Part shown: in pieces, positions 9,791-18,727 of the stretch | How the letters are laid out: every line of letters starts with the position of its first letter | How positions within the stretch are numbered: the first letter of the stretch is position 1 | Made by a program: the position numbers and the translations under genes | Origin: Streptococcus orisratti DSM 15617 | GTDB taxonomy: Bacteria; Bacillota; Bacilli; Lactobacillales; Streptococcaceae | Direction: 5' to 3' | Length of the DNA stretch: 64,000 nt | NCBI RefSeq assembly: GCF_000380105.1 | Contig: NZ_KB904526.1 | Coordinates: forward strand, 1 to 64,000 | Notes under the pieces: generated by a model | Databases searched by the model: none | What the model was told of the DNA's origin: nothing | The model's input: the letters and a program-made list of their open reading frames with translations, nothing else

Positions 9791-10881
9791 GCTTTCCCTC
9801 CTTCTTCCAAGGTCACTTCAATGACTGTAGGGTGCTGACTGGATAGGATAACTACCTCTCCCTTGACCAGATGTAACCTTTCTCTAACAGAATGCAGCTC
9901 ATGCCCAGTCAGCTTGGCAAAACCGATACCATCATCCTCTACCCTAACCTTAAGCCCTTCCGAATGCGTTAAACTAATCTGACAGTGATTGGCTTGGGCA
10001 TGTTTGACGATGTTGGTGGTTAATTCCTGTAAAATCATGGTCAGGCTAGATTGGATGACTGGCGATAGGGCATTCAATTCCAGCTGATTGTCCACAGTTA
10101 GTTCAATATCCGACAAAGCAAACATATCGGTGATATTATCCAGCTCCTCAGTAACTGTACGGAATTTGAGGTTATTGATAAGCTCACGGACTTCTTTCAT
10201 GGAATCCTTACTAATCTGATTGAGTTCTTCTAGCTGCTGCTGCACAGCCTCATACTGGCCTTTTTTCATTTGTTTGAGTGCCAACTCTGTCTTCAAACTC
10301 ATCATAGCAAAGGTATGCCCTAACGTATCGTGCAAATCACGGCCAATCCGATTGCGTTCATTTTCTGCAGTGAGGAGGTTAATCTCCTTATTCTTCTGAT
10401 AAATTTCCTTTTGAATTTTATCTTCCATGTAATTTTGCCGCTGAAAATAATGCATAGCCACGACAAAAATTGGAATTAGAATAGACATAATCCGACTAGC
10501 TAGGTTATCTGCAAATAGCAATCCCATGAACGTTACCGATAATAAGCCAATCATGTAAGATAGCATACGGTAAGACCATAGGTCATCCCCAAATCGCCAG
10601 ACCAAAAGGTTGCTGAGAAAGAAGAAAAACCACACCATGCCTCCTTCAAGAAAACACATGCTGACAATGTAAGCTAGCATATAGAACCACAAACAAGCAA
10701 TCGTTTTGGAATACTGGTTGCGAATATGAATAATTAAAATATAAGCTATCATAAAGCAGATAGATGGTCCCAATGTCCACATGGGATAACCAAACCAAAT
10801 TGTACCCGCTAAGGGAAACACCATGAAGACCAATCCTACATAATAGAGCCCATCCGTTCGTTGAAAAGGTCGAAACATCAT
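9787..10881 (-). CDS. Sensor histidine kinase (HisKA_3 / DesK-like)
   Basis: This 364-aa membrane kinase has five or six hydrophobic segments in the first 150 residues and a coiled linker. The HisKA_3 dimerisation helix carries the phospho-accepting His in [10 protein letters not shown] near residue 184. The ATP-binding domain has N-box [12 protein letters not shown] and G-box VEDDGIGF. There is no large extracellular domain, so sensing probably occurs in the membrane, possibly through the adjacent ABC transporter. The start overlaps the permease stop (ATGATG at 10881, second ATG at 10878). Confidence 0.92.
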   Translation of the reverse strand: MMFRPFQRTDGLYYVGLVFMVFPLAGTIWFGYPMWTLGPSICFMIAYILIIHIRNQYSKTIACLWFYMLAYIVSMCFLEGGMVWFFFFLSNLLVWRFGDDLWSYRMLSYMIGLLSVTFMGLLFADNLASRIMSILIPIFVVAMHYFQRQNYMEDKIQKEIYQKNKEINLLTAENERNRIGRDLHDTLGHTFAMMSLKTELALKQMKKGQYEAVQQQLEELNQISKDSMKEVRELINNLKFRTVTEELDNITDMFALSDIELTVDNQLELNALSPVIQSSLTMILQELTTNIVKHAQANHCQISLTHSEGLKVRVEDDGIGFAKLTGHELHSVRERLHLVKGEVVILSSQHPTVIEVTLEEGGKA

Positions 10882-11624
10882 TTTACCTCAAGTTTTTTTC
10901 CAATGACTACAGCAATTACTAGAACTATAATAGCATATCCCATTAAAATTAGCAGGGACTTGATGGAAAAATCACCCTTGAAGTAAGAAATTAAGAGATT
11001 GTTGAGATGATAAGTTGGTGTAAGCTTGGCTAGCTTTTGCATAAAGTCAGGGAAGCTTGACACTGGCATCCAAAGTCCGCCCAAAACTGCCAAGCCCATG
11101 TAGAAGATATTGGCAACAAGGGAGAGACTTTGGGCTGACTTGATATGAGCAAAAAGAGCGCCAAAAGGCATAAAACAGATTGCTCCTACAAATAAAAGAC
11201 TTGCGCTGGTAAGCCATTCTCCGGCAGACATATCAACTCCTTTGACAAAGTATCCTACCGCAAAAACAACCAAAATCGCCAATATAAAATGAACAAGAAT
11301 AGCCAAAATTTTACTAAGGTAGTACTGCCAAATAGGGATAGGACTGTGTTGGATATTTCTAAGACGGTTGCCATTTCGGTCTTCTTGAAAAGCATAGGGT
11401 AAGGAAAAGAAGGCAAAGCTAAGACTAGAAAAAGCTGTCATTTGTATCATATACTGACGTATCCAATAACTCACTTGCTCCTTGGGCATGCTGTCTTCAT
11501 TAGCCCAAATGCTAGTAAATAACAGAAAAAACGCAAGAGGCATCCCTATTCCCATAATTAAGTTAGATAGGGAACGTTTATTGATGAGGTATTCTTGATG
11601 TAAAATAGCTTTAAACGTTTTCAT
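10878..11624 (-). CDS. ABC transporter permease (ABC-2 type)
   Basis: The protein has about 248 aa and six membrane segments of the ABC2 family, with a TPTYHLNNLL stretch before the last segments as in antibiotic/peptide or Na+ export permeases. The start chosen is ATG 11624, because AAAGGAGGAAGACC directly precedes it. A longer frame back to 11648 would run further into the ATPase gene. It works with the ATPase encoded just upstream (14-nt overlap). The substrate is unknown; the pairing with a two-component system suggests defence against a membrane-active compound, which is inference. Confidence 0.88.
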   Translation of the reverse strand: MKTFKAILHQEYLINKRSLSNLIMGIGMPLAFFLLFTSIWANEDSMPKEQVSYWIRQYMIQMTAFSSLSFAFFSLPYAFQEDRNGNRLRNIQHSPIPIWQYYLSKILAILVHFILAILVVFAVGYFVKGVDMSAGEWLTSASLLFVGAICFMPFGALFAHIKSAQSLSLVANIFYMGLAVLGGLWMPVSSFPDFMQKLAKLTPTYHLNNLLISYFKGDFSIKSLLILMGYAIIVLVIAVVIGKKLEVK

Positions 11625-12507
11625 GGTCTTCCTCCTTTGCCATATCAAAGATAGTATTTAGCAGTGTGCGGTTGGTCATTTCAATGTCTTCAATAGGACA
11701 TTGAGCTGCGGCAAGTGCATTCCAAACTACTTGAGGCTGTTTGGTCGTAAAGGTGAGCGTATCTGTCTTAACAACCAAGTCACCTATTACCTGTTCTTTA
11801 ACCACTGACAAATAGTCCGCAGGCAAAGTGAAGACCTTTTCCTTTTCTTCAGAACGTAGGAGATAAGGTGTCGTGTCGCGCAGCAATTTTCCTTCATGCA
11901 AGACTAAAATTCTGTCCGCTGTATGTTCTACTTCTTCAATATAATGACTAGAATAAATAATGGTCTTGCCTGCTTTTTTCAGCTCAGCAATAATTTCCCA
12001 AAAACGCTTTCGTGTACTGGTATCCATACCCGCCGTTGGCTCGTCCAAGATAAGAATATCAGGTTGACCCACCAAGACTTGAACAAAAGCCAAAAGCCGT
12101 CTTTGACCGCCAGATAATTTTTCAGCAAATTGATTTTTCTGCTGTTCTGTAAATTGTAGCAAATCATCAATTTCCTTATCAGACAGAGGAGTGGGATAGA
12201 TTGCCTTTTGAAAGTCTAAAAGCTCTGAAACTTTCATCTTCTGCTCGGTCTGATTTTCCTGAAAAAGAATGCCAACCTTTTCTTTCAGACTTGGATGAGA
12301 CGCTAACTTCTCGAACACTTCTACTGTCCCTGAAGTTGGGACATAATCCCCCAACAAGCAGTTCATTAAGGTTGTCTTACCAGCACCATTTGGACCAATT
12401 AGAGCGAGGCAGTCACCCTCCTTAACCTCAAATGAAATGTCTTGCAAGATTTGTTTCGATTTAAACTGCTTTGAGAGATTCACAACCTTGATAACTGTGT
12501 GTGTCAT
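11611..12507 (-). CDS. ABC transporter ATP-binding protein
   Basis: The protein has 298 aa. The nucleotide-binding domain shows Walker A GPNGAGKT near residue 38, signature LSGGQRR, Walker B ILILDEP and switch His in SSHYIEE. A C-terminal extension of about 80 residues follows, as in drug or peptide exporters of the CcmA/BcrA type. It overlaps the preceding 61-aa gene by 4 nt (ATGA) and the permease by 14 nt, so translation is coupled. Confidence 0.93.
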   Translation of the reverse strand: MTHTVIKVVNLSKQFKSKQILQDISFEVKEGDCLALIGPNGAGKTTLMNCLLGDYVPTSGTVEVFEKLASHPSLKEKVGILFQENQTEQKMKVSELLDFQKAIYPTPLSDKEIDDLLQFTEQQKNQFAEKLSGGQRRLLAFVQVLVGQPDILILDEPTAGMDTSTRKRFWEIIAELKKAGKTIIYSSHYIEEVEHTADRILVLHEGKLLRDTTPYLLRSEEKEKVFTLPADYLSVVKEQVIGDLVVKTDTLTFTTKQPQVVWNALAAAQCPIEDIEMTNRTLLNTIFDMAKEEDHENV

Positions 12508-12689
12508 TTGTCTTTCTCCTTTCTGCCTTGAAAATAGGGAAATGTAACATAAAATACCATCATGTCAATGCCCATAAGTGTGTACACATGCCAAAGCGAT
12601 ACGCCTGCAAAATAATCTGTAGTCAGTGCTAATACTCCAATAAAAAAGGAGATACAGATAAAAGTAACCAATAATGTCAATGATTTCAT
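12504..12689 (-). CDS. Small membrane protein of the ABC/two-component operon (61 aa)
   Basis: The protein is 61 aa with two hydrophobic helices (about residues 3-24 and 33-52) and a charged tail GRKEKDK. It overlaps the ATPase start by 4 nt and follows another tiny membrane gene by 9 nt, so it belongs to this operon. AGGAGGAC precedes the start. No family is recognised. It could be an accessory subunit of the transporter or a sensor modulator, but nothing in the sequence decides this. Confidence 0.75.
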   Translation of the reverse strand: MKSLTLLVTFICISFFIGVLALTTDYFAGVSLWHVYTLMGIDMMVFYVTFPYFQGRKEKDK

Positions 12690-12698
12690 CTTGTCCTC

Positions 12699-12896
12699 CT
12701 AATCCAACAACTCTTTTAGAAGAGATTTTACCATTCCAATAAGGACAGATAGAGAAATCAATCCCCCTATCAAATAGCCCATCCATGAAAAGAGAACTTC
12801 CGCATTGAATGTTTCAAAAATATCTGTAAAGAGACTCAGACCAGCAAAGACAGAGGCGATAATTCCGTATATCATCACAGAGGTTTTATGTTTCAT
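12699..12896 (-). CDS. Small membrane protein, first gene of the ABC/two-component operon (65 aa)
   Basis: The protein is 65 aa with two hydrophobic helices (about residues 7-25 and 34-58) and charged ends. The start ATG 12896 follows AAGGAGTGCTAGCCG. No signal-peptide cleavage site or double-glycine leader is visible, so it does not look like a bacteriocin precursor. It is the promoter-proximal gene of the operon and lies about 70 nt below a pair of palindromes. The function is unknown. Confidence 0.72.
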   Translation of the reverse strand: MKHKTSVMIYGIIASVFAGLSLFTDIFETFNAEVLFSWMGYLIGGLISLSVLIGMVKSLLKELLD

Positions 12897-12962
12897 CGGC
12901 TAGCACTCCTTTTCTTTATATTGTTATTCTACTGAAAAAGAGCTGTACTTTTTAGCCCAAAA

Positions 12963-12990
12963 TGTCATGACATGATATGACTTTTGTCAT
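12963..12990. promoter_or_regulatory. Paired palindromes upstream of the ABC/two-component operon
   Basis: TGTCATGACA (12963-12972) is a perfect 10-bp palindrome. ATGAC-TTTT-GTCAT (12977-12990) is a second inverted repeat with the same half-site. They sit upstream of the first gene of the operon, where a NarL-type regulator dimer would bind. The assignment to the operon's own regulator is inferred. Confidence 0.55.
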
Positions 12991-13065
12991 GGATTCAAAA
13001 CCGATAGGTTTTTACGCTCACTTTTTCGTGTTTTAGTATTACCTACAGATCTCTTCCCTACACTA

Positions 13066-13163
13066 ATACTCTTCGAAAATCAAAATTATCCGTTGTCAAC
13101 TTGCCTTGATGAACTCAAGTTCTATCGTCGGCTTCGTTTCCTAGGCTACTTTTGATTTTCATA
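13066..13163. repeat. BOX-like intergenic repeat, copy 1
   Basis: It starts ATACTCTTCGAAAATC and carries the same internal sequence as the copies at 43064 and 54786. The right end (GATTTTCATAAAATATA) has lost the GAGTAT terminus seen in the others. It resembles boxA/boxC parts of streptococcal BOX elements. It lies in the 12897-13255 spacer between two oppositely flanking minus-strand operons. Confidence 0.85.
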
Positions 13164-13178
13164 AAATATAAAATGAAA

Positions 13179-13222
13179 ACACACTTTAAGAATTAAACTT
13201 GGCGTTTAATCTTAAAGTGTGT
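13179..13222. terminator. Strong bidirectional terminator after the ABC exporter pair
   Basis: ACACACTTTAAG (13179-13190) pairs with CTTAAAGTGTGT (13211-13222), and the inner ATTAAAC/GTTTAAT extends the stem. A T-run follows on the + strand and a TTTTC stretch on the minus strand. Confidence 0.85.
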
Positions 13223-13255
13223 CTTTTTTATTATCAGAGTTTAAGATAAACCTTG

Positions 13256-15001
13256 CTAATTCTCCATCATGCCCGCTTGGAGTTGGTACATCTTGTAGTA
13301 TGTACCCTGTTTGGCAAGTAAGTCCTCGTGACACCCTGACTCGATAATCTTGCCCTTGTCCAGGACATAGATACAGTTGGCATCTTGGATGGTTGACAGG
13401 CGGTGGGCAATGGCAATGGTCGTTCGCCCTTGACGCATTTTGGCTAGAGAGTTTTGCACGATTTGCTCGGTTTCGGAGTCAATATTAGCTGTCGCTTCAT
13501 CTAAAATCAGGATCTTAGGCTGAGTAGCAATGGTTCTAGCAAAAGCCAAAAGTTGCCGTTGACCAGTTGAAAAACTTGATCCACGCTCTGATACGGGTGT
13601 CTGATATTTCTCAGGCAATTTCTGGATAAACTGATCAGCATCAACAAATTCAGCCGCTGCCTGGACCTCCTCATCTGAGAGTTTTTGATACATGCGAATA
13701 TTTGAAGCAATAGTCCCGTGATAGAGGAATGGATCTTGCAAAACAAGTCCGATGTTTTGACGCAATTCGTCTTGAGCATACTGTCGAATATCCCGACCGT
13801 CTAAAAGCACTTGACCAGACTGAAATTCATAGAAGCGCATCAACACATTGATAATGGAAGATTTCCCAGAACCCGTCGCCCCAACAAATGCAATGGTTTC
13901 TCCCTTTTTAACCTTGAAAGAAATCTTATCCAAAATCTGCTTTTTGCCATCGTAAGAAAAACTAACGTCTCTAAACTCAATGGTTCCCTCTTGAACTTTC
14001 GCACTGCTATTTCCTTGAGAAGGCTCATAGGTCAGCTCATCAATCAGGTCAAAGACACGACCTGCAGAAACCATAGAAGTTTGCAAGGTTGAGAAATTTT
14101 GGGTGACCTCAATCAGTGGGTCAAAAAGTCGATTCACATACTGAATAAAGGCATACATAAGACCGGCCGAAATACCAAGCTTCATCCCACGAAAACCAAA
14201 GTAAGCCATCAAAATAGCGTAAGCCAATAGCTTCAGCAAGGACATGGCTGGACGCAAGAACAGAGAATCAAGCGCCATAGAACGATTAGCATACTGGTAG
14301 TGCTCTTGATTGATGATCTCAAATTCATTTTTTAGCCTTTCTTCCTGCCTAAATGCCTGAACAATACGAATGCCTTCAATACTCTCAGCCAGCTTGGCAT
14401 TGATATCTGATAATAAAGAGCGTGTTTTGGCAATGACCTGAACAGACTTTTTACGATAGATATTCACCAAAATAAAAATGAAAGGCAGAAAAAGAGCAAT
14501 CCATCCGGTCAATCCAGCATTTAGGCGCAGCATGGTTAACAGGGTCACTGTAAAAATGAAAATCGCTGAAATAAAGCTAGATAAAATACCTGAAAACATT
14601 TCACTGATAGCTTCAGTATCATTAGTGATGCGGGAAACAATAGAGCCCGCAGGCGTCTTATCAAAATAAGACATACCAAGTTTTTCCATATTAGCAAAGG
14701 CATCGCGGCGAATATCTCGAACGATACTGTAGGAAACGCGAGCAAAAAAGAGATTTCCCAGATATTGAATAATTGTTTGAAGGACATACATAAGGTAATA
14801 ACCTACCAAAATCAGCATAGCTGTCTGATTCATCTGTGTTAAAAAGTGGTCAATAAAATAAGAAGCTACCAGCGGAATCAGGCTCTTGACAATAGTGGTC
14901 AGCAGTAAAAGCCCCAGAGCCAGCGCTGTCAGCCATTTATAGGATTTTAGGTAGGACATGAGCCGTTTGAAGACACGCCATTGATTACTGTTATTCTTCA
15001 T
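13256..15001 (-). CDS. Heterodimeric multidrug ABC exporter subunit (second gene)
   Basis: This 581-aa half transporter has an ABC membrane domain of six helices in residues 20-310 and a nucleotide-binding domain. The latter has Walker A GATGSGKS, a signature region reading FSTGQRQ in place of canonical LSGGQ, Walker B ILILDEATA and switch IAHRLST. It overlaps the partner gene upstream by 11 nt, so the two are translated together. Such pairs (LmrCD, BmrCD, PatAB, SatAB types) export drugs and amphiphiles. Which orthologous group this one belongs to is not settled. Confidence 0.9.
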   Translation of the reverse strand: MKNNSNQWRVFKRLMSYLKSYKWLTALALGLLLLTTIVKSLIPLVASYFIDHFLTQMNQTAMLILVGYYLMYVLQTIIQYLGNLFFARVSYSIVRDIRRDAFANMEKLGMSYFDKTPAGSIVSRITNDTEAISEMFSGILSSFISAIFIFTVTLLTMLRLNAGLTGWIALFLPFIFILVNIYRKKSVQVIAKTRSLLSDINAKLAESIEGIRIVQAFRQEERLKNEFEIINQEHYQYANRSMALDSLFLRPAMSLLKLLAYAILMAYFGFRGMKLGISAGLMYAFIQYVNRLFDPLIEVTQNFSTLQTSMVSAGRVFDLIDELTYEPSQGNSSAKVQEGTIEFRDVSFSYDGKKQILDKISFKVKKGETIAFVGATGSGKSSIINVLMRFYEFQSGQVLLDGRDIRQYAQDELRQNIGLVLQDPFLYHGTIASNIRMYQKLSDEEVQAAAEFVDADQFIQKLPEKYQTPVSERGSSFSTGQRQLLAFARTIATQPKILILDEATANIDSETEQIVQNSLAKMRQGRTTIAIAHRLSTIQDANCIYVLDKGKIIESGCHEDLLAKQGTYYKMYQLQAGMMEN

Positions 15002-16733
15002 TCTCGTCCTCCATTTCTAACTGCTGTGATTCATAAGTCTCTGCATACCAGCCATTCTGAGTCAGTAAGTCTTCGTGGCGCCCACGTTCAATAATCTGTC
15101 CATCCTGCAAAACCAAAATGAGATCTGCATGCACCACTGCCGACAACCGATGTGCCGTGATGATGGTGGTCTTGTCTTGACGCGTTTTCTTGAGATTTTC
15201 AATTATGGCATACTCGGTCTTGGCATCCACCGCTGACAGACTATCATCTAAAATCAAAATTTCAGGATCAAGGATCATAGCACGACTCATGGCAAGACGT
15301 TGCTTTTGGCCTCCAGATAAACTAACCCCTTTTTCACCAATCAAGGTGTCAAAACCCTCTGGCATAGCCATGATATCATCATAAACTTGTGATAGTTTTG
15401 TTGCCTCTACTACTTCGTCCAAGGGCAGTTCGGGATTGCCAAAACGGACATTTTCTAAAATACTAGTGGCAAAGAGAAATTGATCCTGCGGTACATAGCC
15501 AATTAGGCTGCGCAGATCAGATAGTTTATAATCCTTAATATCATGACCATTAATCTTAATGGAACCATGATTTAAATCATACTCACGCAACAAGAGTTTC
15601 AGCAAAGTTGTTTTTCCAGATCCTGTCTGACCGACCACCCCCAGAGTTTGTCCCTTTTCGAGTCCAAAATGAATTTGAGATAAAGTTGGTTCGTTTTCAT
15701 ACTGAAATGACTTGATGTCATAATCCAAACGACCATTTGTAATACTAGACAGGGGATTTTGAGCTTCCTGTACATCTGATTCCTGCTCCAAAAGCGCATT
15801 GATTCGCTCGTAAGATACCGTACCACGCTGCATCATGTTGACAAGAAAACCAACAGCCATCAATGGCCAGACTAGCATATCCAAATAAGTAATGAAGGTA
15901 ACCAAACTCCCCACAGTAACACTTTCAATCGAAACCATGAAAGCCCCCACCAAAAGAGTTAATAGATAGGAAGCACCAACAAAAAGCAAGACTAAGGGAT
16001 CCCACAAGGTGTCGTATTTCATGGTGACCATGTTTTTTGAAAATGTCATATCATTGGTTTCTTGGAAAGAGTGAAGCTCATCAGCCTGATAGCCAAAAGA
16101 CTTGGTAACTTTAATCCCTGACACCGATTCCTGAACCTTATTATTCAATTCTGAAAAGGCTGCTTGAGAATCATTAAAAGCCTTGTGCGTCTTTCTACCT
16201 AAACGGCTAGTCGCAAGAGCCATAAAGGGCAGAGGTATGATGGCAATCAAAGTCATTTGCCAAGAGATAGTAAAAAACATGGTTGCTAAGGTAACTAAGG
16301 CTGTGATAGAAGCATCAACAGCTGACATTACCCCTCCTCCAGCCAGTCGTGTCAAGGCATTGATATCATTGGTAGCATGTGCCATAAGGTCACCTGTCCG
16401 ATATTTTTGATAAAATGAAGGAGACATTTTTGTAAAATGCTCAAAGAGGCGATAACGAATCAGTTGTCCTAAATGATAAGAAGTTCCCAGAATATACATG
16501 CGCCAAATGTAGCGCAGGAGATACATCCCAATAGCTGACAGAACCAACCAGAGTAGGCTCCACAACAAATCAACTTGGCTGAGAGTGCCGCTCGTGATGC
16601 CATCGATTACATTTCCCATGATTTTTGGTGGAATAAGATTGAGCACAGCAACCAAACTCAGTGCTATAATCCCAATCAAGTAACGACGTTTTTCCAGTTT
16701 GAAAAACCACCATAAATTTTTGATAATGGACAT
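14991..16733 (-). CDS. Heterodimeric multidrug ABC exporter subunit (first gene)
   Basis: This half transporter is about 580 aa. The start chosen is ATG 16733, with AGAAAGGGA upstream and the protein beginning MSIIKNLWWFF; the frame could extend to 16769. Six membrane helices are followed by a nucleotide-binding domain with Walker A GQTGSGKT, signature LSGGQKQ and Walker B ILILDDSLS. The Asp in place of the usual catalytic Glu marks the degenerate site typical of heterodimeric exporters, so ATP hydrolysis should fall mainly to the partner. The leader upstream carries an attenuator-like terminator and a 19-codon ORF. Confidence 0.9.
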   Translation of the reverse strand: MSIIKNLWWFFKLEKRRYLIGIIALSLVAVLNLIPPKIMGNVIDGITSGTLSQVDLLWSLLWLVLSAIGMYLLRYIWRMYILGTSYHLGQLIRYRLFEHFTKMSPSFYQKYRTGDLMAHATNDINALTRLAGGGVMSAVDASITALVTLATMFFTISWQMTLIAIIPLPFMALATSRLGRKTHKAFNDSQAAFSELNNKVQESVSGIKVTKSFGYQADELHSFQETNDMTFSKNMVTMKYDTLWDPLVLLFVGASYLLTLLVGAFMVSIESVTVGSLVTFITYLDMLVWPLMAVGFLVNMMQRGTVSYERINALLEQESDVQEAQNPLSSITNGRLDYDIKSFQYENEPTLSQIHFGLEKGQTLGVVGQTGSGKTTLLKLLLREYDLNHGSIKINGHDIKDYKLSDLRSLIGYVPQDQFLFATSILENVRFGNPELPLDEVVEATKLSQVYDDIMAMPEGFDTLIGEKGVSLSGGQKQRLAMSRAMILDPEILILDDSLSAVDAKTEYAIIENLKKTRQDKTTIITAHRLSAVVHADLILVLQDGQIIERGRHEDLLTQNGWYAETYESQQLEMEDENEE

Positions 16734-16735
16734 AA

Positions 16736-16795
16736 CTATCCCTTTCTGTGATAACATGAGAAAAACCACTCTTGAAAAGAAAGAGGGGTTTCCAT
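16736..16795 (-). CDS. Candidate 19-aa leader peptide upstream of the ABC exporter
   Basis: ATG 16795 to TAG 16736 encodes METPLSFQEWFFSCYHRKG. Its stop lies 2 nt before the exporter's ATG and it spans the terminator hairpin. The ATG falls within a few nucleotides of the predicted transcription start and has no clear ribosome binding site, so it would have to be leaderless. Ribosome-controlled attenuation of B. subtilis bmrCD and a transcription attenuator of pneumococcal patAB are established parallels. Translation of this ORF is not proven. Confidence 0.4.
   Translation of the reverse strand: METPLSFQEWFFSCYHRKG
16763..16791 (-). terminator. Attenuator-like terminator in the ABC exporter leader
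   Basis: On the minus strand AAACC-c-CTCTT (16791 down to 16781) pairs with AAGAG-t-GGTTT (16773 down to 16763), and a run of five T closes the stem. It lies between a TATAAT promoter (16805-16810, with TTGACT at 16830-16835 and a 19-nt spacer) and the exporter start, so it would stop most transcripts unless prevented. Confidence 0.65.
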
Positions 16796-16878
16796 TCTAC
16801 TACCATTATACTCCTTGAAGCAGACTCCAAGTCAAGCCATCAGCTCACATATTGACAAGTAAAATTTACTCAACTTTA

Positions 16879-17040
16879 AGAACCTGTATTCACAAGTGAA
16901 GTGCTTTTATATAAGAGATCGTTTTTTGCTAATCAAGGCAGTTTTTTGAAAGAATACTGACTATATATTGAAAAAAACTAAGAATGAGTAGCTCAAAAAC
17001 TCGCCTTAGATAGAAGTACTGAACTGTAAATACAGGTTCT
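16879..17040. repeat. Palindromic MITE-like element, copy 1 (162 bp)
   Basis: The ends AGAACCTGTATTCACA and TGTAAATACAGGTTCT are inverted repeats with one mismatch over 16 bp. The inner sequence is also imperfectly palindromic, so the whole element folds on itself. It has no coding capacity. A second copy of exactly 162 bp lies at 58363-58524 in the same orientation. It sits just downstream of the VanZ-like gene. Confidence 0.85.
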
Positions 17041-17054
17041 AACTATTTTGACAC

Positions 17055-17570
17055 TTACTTCTGCAAGTATTTTGTCAATACTTTTTTCAGCCAATTGTAA
17101 CAAAGGAAAGCCACAGCTCCACCCAATGTATTGGTCCAGAGATCGTCAATTTCAAAGACGCGGTTAGCATTAAAGAGAAGATCAAGGACAACCTGTGTGC
17201 ACTCAATGAAGAGACTAAGACAAAAAGCTAGGTTTAAAATGCTTTTCCAAGAACGCAGTTTAGGTAAAAGCGCCAACATTCCCAAAAGTAAAGGAAAAAG
17301 GAGGAAGATATTCACCAAATTTTGTCCGATAACGACAATCAATTCCAGAGGGGTCCTCAATTCACTCAGACTAACTAGACTATTAAAAGGTACTAGCAAG
17401 ACAACCACTCGTCCGAAATATTGGATATTTGGGGTATCAACACCATCTATAGTATGCTGGGGACCAAAGCACATGTAGCAAATGGCTAACACATAAAGCC
17501 CTACCAGAGTCCAAGTAACCTTACGCCCAAGTTCAGTTAATTCTGCTTTTTCATTCAGAAAAAGTTGCAT
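17055..17570 (-). CDS. VanZ-like family membrane protein
   Basis: The protein is 171 aa with four or five hydrophobic segments and VanZ-family features: the LLVPFNSL stretch, a TQ-containing segment (LSLFIECTQVVLDL) and FEIDDLWTNTLGGAVAF near the C-terminus. VanZ of Tn1546 confers low-level teicoplanin resistance, but the chromosomal relatives of streptococci have no settled role. It shares one nucleotide with the end of rlmN (TAATG), so it is translationally coupled to it. Confidence 0.88.
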   Translation of the reverse strand: MQLFLNEKAELTELGRKVTWTLVGLYVLAICYMCFGPQHTIDGVDTPNIQYFGRVVVLLVPFNSLVSLSELRTPLELIVVIGQNLVNIFLLFPLLLGMLALLPKLRSWKSILNLAFCLSLFIECTQVVLDLLFNANRVFEIDDLWTNTLGGAVAFLCYNWLKKVLTKYLQK

Positions 17571-18718
17571 TATTTGTTCTCTCCACTGAGCGTTTTTTGT
17601 CGGTCACGTTTCATGGTATTTGAACGCAATTGTCCACAAGCCGCATCAATGTCTGTTCCGTGTTCTTGGCGCACTACACAGTTAACACCATTTTTCTTTA
17701 GCACATCGTAAAAAGCTGCTACACGCTCTTTCGTGGAACGACTATACTGGTCATGCTCAGACACAGGGTTGTAAGGAATAAGATTGATGTAAGACAATTT
17801 GCGGATATTTTTGGTCAAATCGGCAAGCTCTTGAGCATTCTCAGGATTGTCATTGACACCGTTAAGCATAATATACTCAAAAGTCACACGACGGTTGGTC
17901 GTTTCAATGTAGTACTCAATAGCCGCAAAGAGTTTTTCTAACGGGAAGGATCTGTTAATTTTCATGATACTTGAACGCAGTTCGTTGTTTGGTGCATGGA
18001 GGGAAACTGCCAAGTTAACTTGAACCCCTTCATTAGCGAAGTCACGGATTTTGTGAGCCAAACCTGAGGTTGACACGGTAATATGACGGGCACCGATAGC
18101 AAGGCCGTTGTCATCGTTGATAGTACGTAGGAATTTGAGCACATTCGTGTAGTTGTCAAAAGGCTCACCAATACCCATCACGACCACATGGCTGACGCGT
18201 TCACTATCACCACGATCATCAAGGTATTTTTGTACCAACATAATTTGGGCAGTGATTTCCCCATTATTAAGGTCACGTTGTTTTTTTATCAAGCCGCTAG
18301 CGCAGAAGGTACAACCAATGTTACAACCTACCTGAGTTGTCACACAGACAGACAGTCCATAGTGCTGGCGCATGAGAACAGTCTCAATCAGCATACCATC
18401 TGGTAATTCAAATAAATATTTGATAGTCCCATCCTTAGACTCCTGCACAATGCGCTGTTTTAAGGGATTGACACAAAAATTCTCATTCAGAACATCAATG
18501 AAATCCTTTGAAATGTTAGTCATTTCTTCAAAAGATTGAACACGTTTGCGGTAAAGCCAGTCCCAGATTTGTGTCGCGCGGAATTTTTTTTGGCCATGTG
18601 CTATAGCCCAATCAATCAATTCATCACGAGTCAAGCTATAAATAGATGGCTTATAGTTTGGCGTATCTTCAACTTTTTGACGGCTTTCCTTTTTTACTTC
18701 TGTACTAGTTTTTGTCAT
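17570..18718 (-). CDS. rlmN: Dual-specificity 23S rRNA/tRNA adenine-C2 methyltransferase RlmN
   Basis: This 382-aa radical-SAM enzyme methylates A2503 of 23S rRNA and A37 of some tRNAs. The iron-sulfur cluster motif [11 protein letters not shown] (CxxxCxxC) lies near residues 130-140. Catalytic cysteines are expected in the C-terminal [16 protein letters not shown] region and at this level look intact. Family stretches GIGEPFDNY and SLHAPNN are present. The N-terminus is extended by a charged tail of about 20 residues. It is followed by the VanZ-like gene and preceded by yutD with a 9-nt gap. Confidence 0.96.
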   Translation of the reverse strand: MTKTSTEVKKESRQKVEDTPNYKPSIYSLTRDELIDWAIAHGQKKFRATQIWDWLYRKRVQSFEEMTNISKDFIDVLNENFCVNPLKQRIVQESKDGTIKYLFELPDGMLIETVLMRQHYGLSVCVTTQVGCNIGCTFCASGLIKKQRDLNNGEITAQIMLVQKYLDDRGDSERVSHVVVMGIGEPFDNYTNVLKFLRTINDDNGLAIGARHITVSTSGLAHKIRDFANEGVQVNLAVSLHAPNNELRSSIMKINRSFPLEKLFAAIEYYIETTNRRVTFEYIMLNGVNDNPENAQELADLTKNIRKLSYINLIPYNPVSEHDQYSRSTKERVAAFYDVLKKNGVNCVVRQEHGTDIDAACGQLRSNTMKRDRQKTLSGENK

Positions 18719-18727
18719 GATTTTTCC

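Noticed and set aside
12504-12896. Bacteriocin precursor genes in the ABC/two-component operon
   Set aside because: The small proteins have two full membrane helices and no double-glycine leader, cysteine pattern or modification enzyme nearby.
16570-16830. 86-codon minus-strand frame overlapping the ABC exporter start as leader ORF
   Set aside because: It starts upstream of the predicted transcription start and its sequence overlaps the exporter gene out of frame; the 19-codon ORF ending 2 nt before the exporter is the better candidate.
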